From Conchocele bisecta (taxonomy: Eukaryota > Mollusca > Bivalvia > Lucinida > Thyasiridae): a stretch of 64,000 nt of DNA. The notes under the pieces were generated by a model. The model searched no databases, was not told the origin of the DNA, and was given only the letters and a program-made list of their open reading frames with translations. Shown in pieces: positions 55,860-64,000 of this stretch (positions within the stretch are counted from its first letter, which is position 1; the number at the start of each line of letters is the position of its first letter). The translations under genes were made by a program, and so were the position numbers. The stretch is taken from positions 27,810,956-27,874,955 of the forward strand of contig CM055269.1 in the NCBI GenBank assembly GCA_029237695.1, written 5' to 3'.

Positions 55860-57510
55860 CAGGTCCCTTTTCCCATGACCTGAATATTGTCAACTCGTAT
55901 GAAAATGTACCTTATGATAGTTAACCCCAGACTAGCTATGCTGGTTTTGAATTTCGTAAGGTTGCTTTTAAAATCAACTGTATATGTTCTTATGATAATT
56001 GACACCAGTCTATCTATGTTGATTTAATTTTTCTTATGTTCCCGTTTCCCATGAACTGAATATGAAAATATGAACGCATATGAAAATGTACCTAATGATA
56101 GTTGACACCAGCCTAGCTATGATGGTTTGGAATTCCATAAGGTCCCTTTTCCCATGAATTGAATTTGTCAACTGACATGAAAATGTACCTTCTGATAATC
56201 GACACCAGCCGATCTATGCTGGTATGGAATTTCATGACGTTACTTTTTCCATGAATGGACAGTTCATATGAAAATGTACCTTATTATAATTGACACCATC
56301 TTCGCTATGTTGCTTTACATTTTCCCTTTTACCAAGAACTGAATATTGTCAACTAATATGAAAATATACTTTATGATAATTGACACCAGCCTAGCTATGC
56401 TGGTTTATAATTTTATAAGGTACATTTCACATGAATTTCATAAGGTTGTTTTTTTAATGAACTGAATATGGCCACTAGGAAAAGGTACCTTCTGATAATT
56501 GGCACCAGCCTAGCTATGTTGGTTTAGAATTCATAAGGTCCCCTTTGCCATGAACCTACTAGTGTCTACTCATATGAAAAGGTACATATTGATAACTAAC
56601 ACCTAGCTATGCTGGTTTTGAATGTCATAAGGTTGCTTTTCCCATAAACTGAATATGACCAACTCATATGAAAAGGTACATATTGATAATTGACACCAGC
56701 CAAGTAATACTGGTTTTGAATTACATAAGGTACATTTTCACATGAACTGAATACTGTCAGCTTACTGGAAAATGTACCTTATTATAATTAGCACCAGCAT
56801 AGCTATGTTGGTTTATAATTGTATAAGGTCCCTTTTCCCACGAACCGACTATTGTCAACTCATATGAAAGGTAAATATTGATAATTGACTACACCAGCAC
56901 AGCTATGCTGGTTTTTAATTTCATAAAGTTGCTTTTCCCATGAACTGAATATGACCAACTCATAGGAAAATGTACCTTATGATAATTAGCACCAGCATAG
57001 CTATGTTGGTTTATAATTGTATAAGGTCCCTTTTCCCACGAACCCAATATTGTCAACTCGTATGAAAGGTAAATATTGATAATTGACTACACCAGCACAG
57101 CTTTGCTGGTTTTTAATTTCATAAAGTTGCTTTTCCCATGAACTTAATATGACCAACTCATAGGAAAATGTACCTTATGATAATTAACACCAGCATAGCT
57201 ATTATGGTTTTAAATTCCGTAAGGTCCCCTTTCCCATGAACTAAGTATTGTCAACTCATGTAAAACTGTACCTTATGATAATTGACACCAGCCTAGCTGC
57301 TGGTTTGGAATTTCATAAGGTATATGTTCCCGTGAACTGAATATTGTCAGCTCACATGAAAATGTACCTTATGATAATTGACACCAGCCTGGCTATGTTG
57401 GTTTGAAATTTCATAAGGTATATTTTCCCATGAACTCAATATTGTAAACTCATAGGGAAAGGTACATTATGATAATTGACACCAGCCTAGGTAATCTGGT
57501 ATATTTTCCC
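55860..57510. repeat. ~100-bp satellite, about 17 units
   Basis: The unit contains TTATGATAATTGACACCAGC, CTAGCTATGCTGGTTT, a TTTCATAAGGT block, CCCTTTTCCCATGAACTGAA, TATTGTCAACTCATATGAAA and ATGTACC. In each unit CCAGC..AGCTATGCTGG forms a short palindrome (best form AGCATAGCTATGCT). Confidence 0.9.
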
Positions 57511-57962
57511 TACGAGATGTTTATTCTCGGAAGGGTGAACAGTGTAGACATTGATCAAATGAAGATCATGATTATAACATGTAGCTAAAGATAAAACATC
57601 TTTTGCTCAACCACACACAGTGCTTCTTTTCAATCTATAGATAATTTTGGTGGAGCCAGAGTACAACTCTTGCTCATCCAACTGATTTATGTTTGGAATG
57701 AGGTTTTGTGTAAATAGTGATATATGTTAGAATCGTGTAACCTGATCTAATGCCAGATCCAGTAGACTGGTAGACCAAATTACACTCCACCAGGATGCAG
57801 GATGATCTGGATCTACACTGTTAGTCAACGCCGACTTGCTTATTCCGCTATTATAAAACTTTCTGAGCAAGTTCTCAAACATTTGCACTCGACATCAGAC
57901 AGTCGTATTGGTCGAGACTGAGCATCAAACAATCAATTCTCAGATTTCAAGAACTAAAACCT
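57511..57962. other. Non-coding spacer
   Basis: No gene recognised. GATCTGGATCTACACTG at about 57807 resembles the family 8 repeat of 60480-60880. Confidence 0.45.
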
Positions 57963-58206
57963 GGGGCCCGTTTCACTAAACTTCGTACGATTAAAATGTT
58001 CGTAAGTGCAAACTTAGGATCGTCTGGAAAGTTAAATTGATGGATTTACATTTATTGAGCATATGCTGCTTATGCAGCCTATTCTCAATAAATGTAAATC
58101 CAATAATTGTTTACAAGAAAACATTGTTGATGCGAAATTTACAGACTATCATAATTTTCCACTTACGAACATTTTAGTCGTACGAAGTTTAGTGAAACGG
58201 CCTCCT
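57963..58206. mobile_element. MITE family 1, copy 5
   Basis: GGGGCCCGTTTCACTAAACTTC ... GTACGAAGTTTAGTGAAACGG palindrome with GCATATGCTGCTTATGCAGC at the centre. Confidence 0.88.
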
Positions 58207-59180
58207 GACTACGTGCTCAGTAACTTTTATAAACTCTGATCCAGGTATTGTACAACTTCCTGCACATTAACTGTAATATTGTTCAGTTTGGTTCGTAGAG
58301 TCTGAGCTCATCTCAAGCTCAACCAATAAAACTGTTTGAATTAGCATTCAAGATCGGCTACATGTGAAGACTGTTTTATAACCGTATGAATGCGTGAGGC
58401 AAACATTGTCCTCGGTTGTTTCTTCAACATTGTTTTTAATAAAATTGTGCTTTACCAGCACATACAAATCAAGTCCTATGGAAATGATTCTGAGGTGATG
58501 ATGAAGCATGCTTAAAGAAAAAGAGCACAAAGACAACAGTAGACGACAAATGCTATTCCGTGTTGGACGGAATAAACACAGGACCTGGGCACATGAGGAA
58601 CAAAATAAAACGCAAAGACAAATTCAATACATATGCTGATAAAAACAAACACAATATTAAGTTTATCATGCAAGGCTAGGAAACGCGTAGGAATTCCGAG
58701 GCTTGCCGAGGAATTCCTACCGTTTCCGAGCCGAGCCTGATAAACTTGATATTAAAATACAATAGCCTGGTATTCTATTTATCAGGTAACGTTTTATGCT
58801 CGAAAATGACATTGGATGACGTCGTATTCTATGGACAGAACGAGGAGTTGTTTACGTTGTGTCATTACACTGACGTCATTCGGTAACGTCACGTGATGTC
58901 TTCCGACCAATGGAACGTCAGTTTTCACTTCGTTGTAACCCGGATGTTTATATCAGGGCAATGCCTGATACAACAATGTGTTATAAGTCATTACGTATTC
59001 GGTCAATGCAGGGCAGGTTACCTGATAAATACTGGTACATGTATCTTGAAAAATAAATTGCATTTAATTTAATTTCAAATGAAAAATATAAACAAATGGA
59101 TAACATGCCCGCTTAATTGCACATGCATTGTCAACATGTGTAAAACACGAATTTCACGAACATTTGCCACAATTCAGGAG
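58207..59180. other. Non-coding stretch with one strong palindrome
   Basis: 58664-58748 is a foldback (TTTATCATGCAAGGCTAGGAAACG ... CCGAGCCGAGCCTGATAAA around GGAATTCCGAGGCTTGCCGAGGAATTCC). TATCAGGTAAC / GTTACCTGATA at about 58787 and 59020 may be the ends of a second element. No gene. Confidence 0.55.
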
Positions 59181-59407
59181 GTCGTTTCACTAAACTTCGT
59201 AAGACTAAAATGTTTGTAAGTGCAACATTATGATAGTCTTTAAATTTCACACTAAAAATGTTTTCTTGTAAACAATTATTGGATCTACATTTATTGACCA
59301 TAGGATATGCTCAATAAATGTAAATCCATCAACTGAAATTCCAGACGATCCTAAATTCGCCCTTTTACGAACATTTTAGTCCTACTAAGTTTAGTGAAAC
59401 GGGCCCC
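59181..59407. mobile_element. MITE family 1, copy 6
   Basis: GTCGTTTCACTAAACTTCGT ... AAGTTTAGTGAAACGGGCCC; the centre lacks most of the CATATGCAGC segment. Confidence 0.82.
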
Positions 59408-59768
59408 TGGATTACGTATCACCATGCCCATGGAATACAGTCATGTATAATATCGCCAAAGTTGAGAGTCAGTTTCTGTAATTGACGCCAACATCGTTAA
59501 AAGTGTATCATTTAAATAGCAATGTTAACTCTTACAAGGCAGACAGTGAATATTGTTATCTGTCACTTTTTTTCAATATTTAACAAATGTCTTAACATTT
59601 TGACACAACATGGGAATTATCTCCAATTATCATGTATTATCGAAACATGCTTTAGTAAAAAAAATAATGATAATAAGGGAAGAATAGCAGACATTTTATT
59701 TTTGATTGTAAATGTTAAAGGTAAACCAGCTGAGAATAGGAAATTTACCGTCAATTGTAGATCCTGGG

Positions 59769-59975
59769 GGCCGTTTCACTAAAAAGTGCAAAATTATGTA
59801 AATTTCACATTAGCAATGTTTTCTTGAAAACAGTTATTGGATTTACATTTATTGAGCATAGCTGCATATGCAGCCTATGCTCAATAAATGTAAATCCATC
59901 GATTGAAATTTCCGGACGATCCTAGATGTGCACTTACGAACATTTTAGTCTTACGAAGTTTAGTGAAACGGACGT
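59769..59975. mobile_element. MITE family 1, copy 7 (left arm deleted in part)
   Basis: GGGGGCCGTTTCACTAAAAAGTGC is shorter than in other copies; centre and right arm are complete to TAGTGAAACG. Confidence 0.8.
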
Positions 59976-60017
59976 ACCCCTGGTCCTCCGCATGTTCACA
60001 CAGTATTGCTACCAGTC

Positions 60018-60268
60018 TTAAGAAATAGGTTACCAAATTTGGGAAATTATGAGTTACTTCCTTTATACCAATTTCCAAAGGCATCATCAGCGTTAGAATT
60101 GGCAGCAATTGTCAGCTTGACGCAACGTTGCTTAGTTTAAACTAAGCAACGTGGCGTCAAACCAACAAATTCCGTCCATTCTAGGATGTCACACCAAGGA
60201 TGCCACAGTAGTGCATATAGTTCTAAGGGAAATTACTTGCGATTTTTCAAGTTTGGTAATCTATTTAT
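60018..60268. repeat. Palindromic element (GACGCAACGTTGCTTAG)
   Basis: The perfect centre TTGCTTAGTTTAAACTAAGCAA lies inside arms GGTTACCAAATTTGGG and CAAGTTTGGTAATCT. About 250 bases in all, no ORF. Confidence 0.75.
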
Positions 60269-60483
60269 ATAACTTGTCTATTCCGTGACCAACTGGCGAA
60301 CAGTGTGTGGCTGCACCGAGTACAAACGACGTAATATCACTATTATAAGTCGGCGTCCAATTTCTACTTTACAATATGTTGTATTGTCATTAAAAGAAAA
60401 TGGATTTCACTTAATTTATAGGGAATACTCAAAAAATAATATAAGCACAACTTGACTAGTTTGAGAATCATGAAGTTTTCCAA

Positions 60484-60900
60484 TAAATGTGGCTGTGACT
60501 GGAGAAATGGGGTTTATGGGTTTTGCGATCAGTGTAGATCCAGATAAGCCAGATCAGTGTAGATCCAGATCAGCACTCCAGATCAGCCAGGATATGCACT
60601 GTTCGCCATTCCATCAATGCTTTTATTTTATTTGAATCATTTGTGTTTAACAACCTATCAACAGCTGTGGCTGTGACAAGAGAAATGGGGCTTATGTGAT
60701 GTGCGACCAGAGTAAATACTGATCAAATAACACACTCATGTAGCCTGATATATTCATTCTGGTTATTTCATTAATGGAATGGCAAACAGTACAGACCCTG
60801 ATCGGCGGATGCACATACTGATCTTGATCGGCGGATGCACAGACTGATCTGGATCTATACTGGTCGCAAATCAAAGAAGTATCATCTTTCAGTCACAGCC
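60484..60900. repeat. Repeat family 8 cluster (GTGGCTGTGACTGGAGAAATGGGG)
   Basis: GTGGCTGTGAC..AGAAATGGGG..GCGA(T/C)CAG(T/A)GTA recurs at 60490, 60667 and, inverted, at about 60840-60905, with runs of CAGATCAG(C/T)GTAGATCC between. Related fragments are at 34163, 52490 and 29846. Confidence 0.7.
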
Positions 60901-61395
60901 ATGTTGAATGTTTGTTTGTTTGTTTGTTGGGGTTTAACGGCCTATCAACAGCTATGGTCATTTAAGGCCGGGTCAATGGGTTTAGTACTAATCCCATATA
61001 TTACCTGTACAAGTACATGTACATGTTCAAATACATGTACAAATGGGGGGAAAATCCCAAAAATCAGAACTGAATATTTACAATAACAAAACTATATATT
61101 CAGCCCTGAATAATCCTGATCTGATGCCAGGTCCTCACCACACCAGAATCACTTGGCCCCTCCCAAAAGCAGTAGAATCAGTAATAATCTTACTACATTT
61201 ATAATGGGAAATAACCAAATTCAACTCCCAGGTAACTAAAGAGCCAAAGATAAAAACGTACCTGAGGGCCAAACCAGGCAAAATAATGATTCCTATAAGG
61301 AGGAACCCATACCGTTAATTTTCGCCGTCTCATTTGCCAGACCACCACCCACTCATGTTGAATGAATCATATTCCCATTTAGTTATTTATATACC
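60901..61395. other. Non-coding stretch
   Basis: A TTTG microsatellite (60912-60929) and an ACATGTAC-rich stretch (about 61005-61045). No gene. Confidence 0.45.
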
Positions 61396-61562
61396 GTTTA
61401 TTTAACCAGTTGAACTGATTATCGTGAAATAATGCACGAGTGAGTGGGTCCTTACGTTAAACAAACGAGTGAGCGCAGCGAAACGAGTTTGTTTAGCGGT
61501 AGGACACAATCACGAGGGAATTATTTCAAGATAATCAGTTCACCTGGTTAAATAAACATTTT
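61396..61562. repeat. Palindrome (TTTATTTAACCAG)
   Basis: Arms TTTATTTAACCAGTTGAACTGATTAT and ATAATCAGTTCACCTGGTTAAATAAA, with CTCGTTTG..GAGCGCAGCG..CAAACGAGT inside. Confidence 0.8.
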
Positions 61563-61952
61563 CTTACATATCACATTTCATGAAAACAAAGCGAATCAAG
61601 CTTTACATATGGCCAACAGTTATGCGAATTAATTTATGGATGCGGGCCGTAGTTACGACGACTGTCTCGCGATTCAGAGGGTGTGTCTGAGAACGTGATT
61701 TGATTGGTCGAAGGAAACGCGTTATTGTGACGTTACTGACGTCATTTCTCCATATATGGTAAACACGAGAGCGGTGTAAACTACTGCTGCCCAGTGGTGT
61801 AATTCGCCTTTACATTTCTGTAAACTACCGGCTGAAATGTAAGAAAATTATATAATTTCTAGTTACTGTTTTGTTGCATCTAAATGAATATCTGTTGTTG
61901 TTCTTTTTCGTTATTTTTTTTTGTTTTTATTGAATTGTATTTTGTTTCTATA

Positions 61953-62020
61953 AGTAGTATATAGGGAGTCAAAATGATACCACCTCACGGTGGTATCATT
62001 TCTCCACCCTATATACTACT
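61953..62020 (+). repeat. Terminal hairpin of Polinton B
   Basis: AGTAGTATATAGGG at 61953-61966 is repeated inverted as CCCTATATACTACT at 62007-62020, and AAATGATACCACC / GGTGGTATCATTT pair inside around a TCAC loop. The first 68 bases can thus fold into one stem with a small internal loop. Confidence 0.88.
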
Positions 62021-62092
62021 CCACCGCCCCCCGAAAAACTCCAAAATTGTTTAACGAGGAAATTGTCACCCGACAGCAAAAACGTGACAATT

Positions 62093-62287
62093 GGTGTCAT
62101 AAATACATAAGTTGAAAAGAGGTCTAATTGAACAGAAAAAACTATACTAATAAAAAAGATTTGTTTTCGTCTCGTTGTCATATTGGTGTCATAAATACCT
62201 CATGTTCATTTAACGTCCAATTGAACAGATAAAACTATACTAATAAAAAGGATTTATTTTCATCCCGTTGTCATAAATACCTCATAT
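62093..62287 (+). repeat. Two-copy tandem duplication (~95 bp) in Polinton B
   Basis: GGTGTCATAAATAC, TCTAATTGAACAGA and AAACTATACTAATAAAAA occur in the same order at 62093-62190 and 62187-62287. Confidence 0.8.
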
Positions 62288-62424
62288 TTATTTTTCAACA
62301 CGGCATTTTCCTCCTCCACTATAGCTAATTTATTTCTACGATATTGAAAAATTATTAATAATTTGTAAAAAAATTAAAAAAGAGAAATGTTTGTTCAATT
62401 GGGGATTTGCATAATTCCTAAAAA

Positions 62425-62558
62425 AAAAAAAATAATAATTAACCCCTAGAGTGGGACTCGAACCCGCGCCAACAAAACCCTTCTGGGCCCACCCGGCTAG
62501 CCACCTTCTCTGTTCTTTGTCTTTGTCTTGCTCGTCTCATGTTGTGGCTAGCCGGGTG
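62425..62558 (-). other. tRNA-like sequence with T-run and inverted repeat in Polinton B
   Basis: On the minus strand, GTGGCTAGCCGGGTGG is followed ~40 bases later by GGTTCGAGTCC (62464-62454), an exact match to the RNA polymerase III B box, and then CTAGGGGTT and a run of T (62432-62420) that would end pol III transcription. The 5' acceptor half of a tRNA is not found. CACCCGGCTAGCCAC (62490-62504) and GTGGCTAGCCGGGTG (62544-62558) are a perfect 15-base inverted repeat. It may be a tRNA-derived SINE fragment or a small element RNA. Confidence 0.4.
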
Positions 62559-63307
62559 TAATAGCTGCTGTACAGCACACCCCCATCTATCGGCTGATCT
62601 AGGAACCAGTGTCGAAATTCTAGGCAACCTTGGAAGTGCCTGCACGGAAGCACTGAGCGCTCATTTTTCTTGTCAAGAGGCGTCCCCCAAGACAAATTAT
62701 TGTTGTTAATTTTACATATATGAAGCTAAAACCGTGTTGTGCAATACCAAATATTTACTCGTTTATTTTTATTTGTTTTATATATAACAAGTTCGTTTTT
62801 TATTTAATTATATAGGTTATAACGTTCTAAATTATTAAAATTAAAATTAGAAAAATAAAAAAACATGACAACCAATAAGAATGTAAGAACTACTTCCGGA
62901 AATATCGATAGCGGGCTGCCATATTATCGGCTGTAATACACACACACGAGGGTGTGTATAACAGTTGAGTAATCGAGGCCGCGGTGTGTGTATTGGAGAA
63001 ACACACACACAACAGTCCCCGGTGTATTTCTCCAATAGCGCCTAGCGTGTATTAGTTTAACCATAGTCGACAAGATATCGAGATGCGTTGTTGAATGCGG
63101 TACGATTACTTTTCCTGGTACGCACATTTTGTGGCTATAGAAATGTATGGTGGTCAGTGGGTGTCGTAACGGGGCCCTAAAATTTTATTTATGTTCCGTA
63201 TGGAGGGGCCGTCGGAACAGCTGGGCTGTAAGGTGGAGGAATATCCTGCTGTTGCCTCAAACACGCGAATAAGCATATCACGTCCCGAGACGGTCGAGGA
63301 GATTTTT
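62559..63307. other. Polinton B non-coding leader
   Basis: No supported gene. CACACACACGAGGG / GTGTGTGTATTGGAGAAACACACACAC purine-pyrimidine repeats at 62938-63012 form short palindromes (GGAGAAACACAC..GTGTATTTCTCC). Confidence 0.5.
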
Positions 63308-63880
63308 TCACTCGTCGGCCCTCCCCTCCATTACGAGTTCTTTTACGTCTTCGTCCGTCAGAATTTGTGGTCGAGCCTTGGACCGGATAGTACCCTTTAA
63401 CTCCTGGTATCTAACCATCTCTTCGACGACCATCTTAAACTCACTATCTGATATATCGTTGTCGGCTATCCCTTTTGACACGATAACGTCGATACTGTTT
63501 TTCTTAGATCTCTTGAGAACCGCTATTCGATCGTGCTTTCGACTCTTAGCCTCTAGTTTTCGGCCCACTAGTCTGGTCGTCATGCAAAACAGTCCCGCCC
63601 CCGCCGCTACAGCACTCAAGGCCGCCGCGACCGGTGCAGCGACAACTGTTGACAATAAAGACACACTCCCCATCCCACTTATAACGGATGCTGAGGCTAA
63701 CGCGGTGCTCACCCCCTCTAATATATTGACCGACCGTCTATATTTCTTCGCATAGCCCGTCCACATCTCTCCCTCGTGTTGTAGAATATGTTGTATCTCG
63801 ACGATCCTGGTCATCCTAAAGGATGCCGGGTCGACCGTCCCCGAAGGTAAGTGTGGATATAGTTTCTCATCATTCATCAT
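63308..63880 (-). CDS. Polinton small protein with two hydrophobic segments
   Basis: 190 codons from ATG at 63880 to a stop at 63308. The N-terminal third is hydrophilic and helical. Residues ~53-100 contain back-to-back hydrophobic, Gly/Ala/Ser-rich segments (ASASVISGMGSVSLLSTV, AALSAVAAGAGLF), a likely membrane hairpin. The C-terminal half is charged with a KGIADNDISDSEFKMVVEE block. I recall similar proteins (two small-residue TM segments followed by an 'SDEEF...ILxExxxYxxxKxxIR' tail) as common in metazoan Polintons. Their role is unproved; a membrane-active virion protein is a guess. Its ATG overlaps the stop of the upstream gene. Confidence 0.7.
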   Translation of the reverse strand: MMNDEKLYPHLPSGTVDPASFRMTRIVEIQHILQHEGEMWTGYAKKYRRSVNILEGVSTALASASVISGMGSVSLLSTVVAAPVAAALSAVAAGAGLFCMTTRLVGRKLEAKSRKHDRIAVLKRSKKNSIDVIVSKGIADNDISDSEFKMVVEEMVRYQELKGTIRSKARPQILTDEDVKELVMEGRADE

Positions 63881-64000
63881 AAATCAAGTTGTATTAACAG
63901 TGTCACTACAGTGGAGGAAGCTGATGGGTCAGCAATTTTTGTAACAAAGTTAATAACACTACCTGCCGAAACTTTAATTGTAGTGTCATCATCGAATATA
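63877..64000 (-). CDS. C-terminal end of a further Polinton B gene
   Basis: Open from the window edge to TGA at 63879-63877, 40 codons ending in LLIQLDL. The TGA overlaps the ATG of the next gene (ATGA), a compact arrangement typical of viral gene blocks. Too short to identify; a capsid-type gene would be expected in this position in a Polinton, but nothing in the fragment proves it. Confidence 0.5.
   Translation of the reverse strand, partial: IFDDDTTIKVSAGSVINFVTKIADPSASSTVVTLLIQLDL

Larger units (their letters stand above)
61953..64000. mobile_element. Maverick/Polinton element B (left end; runs off the window)
   Basis: Begins with the same terminus as Polinton A (AGTAGTATATAGGGAGTC). 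It keeps the first few polB codons (NEE, then RQQ) at about 62050-62080 and then leaves homology with A, so polB is not present next to this end. Two genes on the minus strand overlap head to tail at the right edge. Confidence 0.78.

Noticed and set aside
63191..63400. 69-codon plus-strand ORF at the Polinton B gene end
   Set aside because: Partly antisense to the 63308-63880 gene and without recognisable motif.

Overview
The window reads as intergenic and intronic DNA of an animal nuclear genome, most likely a marine mollusc or other lophotrochozoan. This is inference from an AT-rich background, very dense palindromic MITEs, two Maverick/Polinton elements, metazoan-type Ty3/Gypsy elements, an ISL2EU-like transposase and one cysteine-rich multi-exon host gene. 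No bacterial operons, rRNA genes or CRISPR arrays were seen. Almost every recognisable coding region belongs to a mobile element.

Layout. 1-7434: a decayed Ty3/Gypsy element (gag, protease, RT, RNase H, integrase) with many nonsense and frameshift lesions. 7735-8744: a pogo/Tigger-like non-autonomous DNA transposon bounded by TA. 9829-17248: an unplaced ORF, then a Maverick/Polinton remnant (packaging-type ATPase, three small compact ORFs, truncated retroviral-type integrase, and a full set of protein-primed family B polymerase motifs on the minus strand) that ends in a terminal repeat at 17248. 17249-27900: MITEs, a ~5.4 kb foldback-like composite element with a ~170 bp satellite, and a second satellite. 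28180-29440: a broken ISL2EU-type transposase. 31875-35711 (minus): at least two exons of a host gene encoding a cysteine-rich secreted or receptor ectodomain. 35726-42045: MITEs, a 72 bp tandem repeat and tRNA-derived SINE copies. 42174-51482: a young LTR retroelement whose LTRs differ at 2 of 243 positions. 51483-61560: MITEs and a ~100 bp satellite. 61953-64000: left end of a second Maverick/Polinton with a membrane protein gene and the end of another gene.

Most interesting is the 42174-51482 element. A helix-hairpin-helix-like segment precedes its gag region. It has a zinc knuckle, retropepsin, RT and RNase H, but I find no integrase. The usual integrase position is occupied, in the same reading frame as the RNase H/linker, by a long disordered segment ending in a TatD-family metal-dependent nuclease domain with all expected metal ligands. 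No matching target-site duplication flanks the element. This suggests a retroelement lineage that swapped or lost integrase and carries DNA-repair-type modules.

Second, the two Polintons share a terminus that forms a near-perfect self-complementary hairpin, and the left one carries eight copies of a CAATC-N-GATTG-type palindrome scattered across its small genes, regardless of reading frame.

All domain names come from motif recognition by eye; no search was run.
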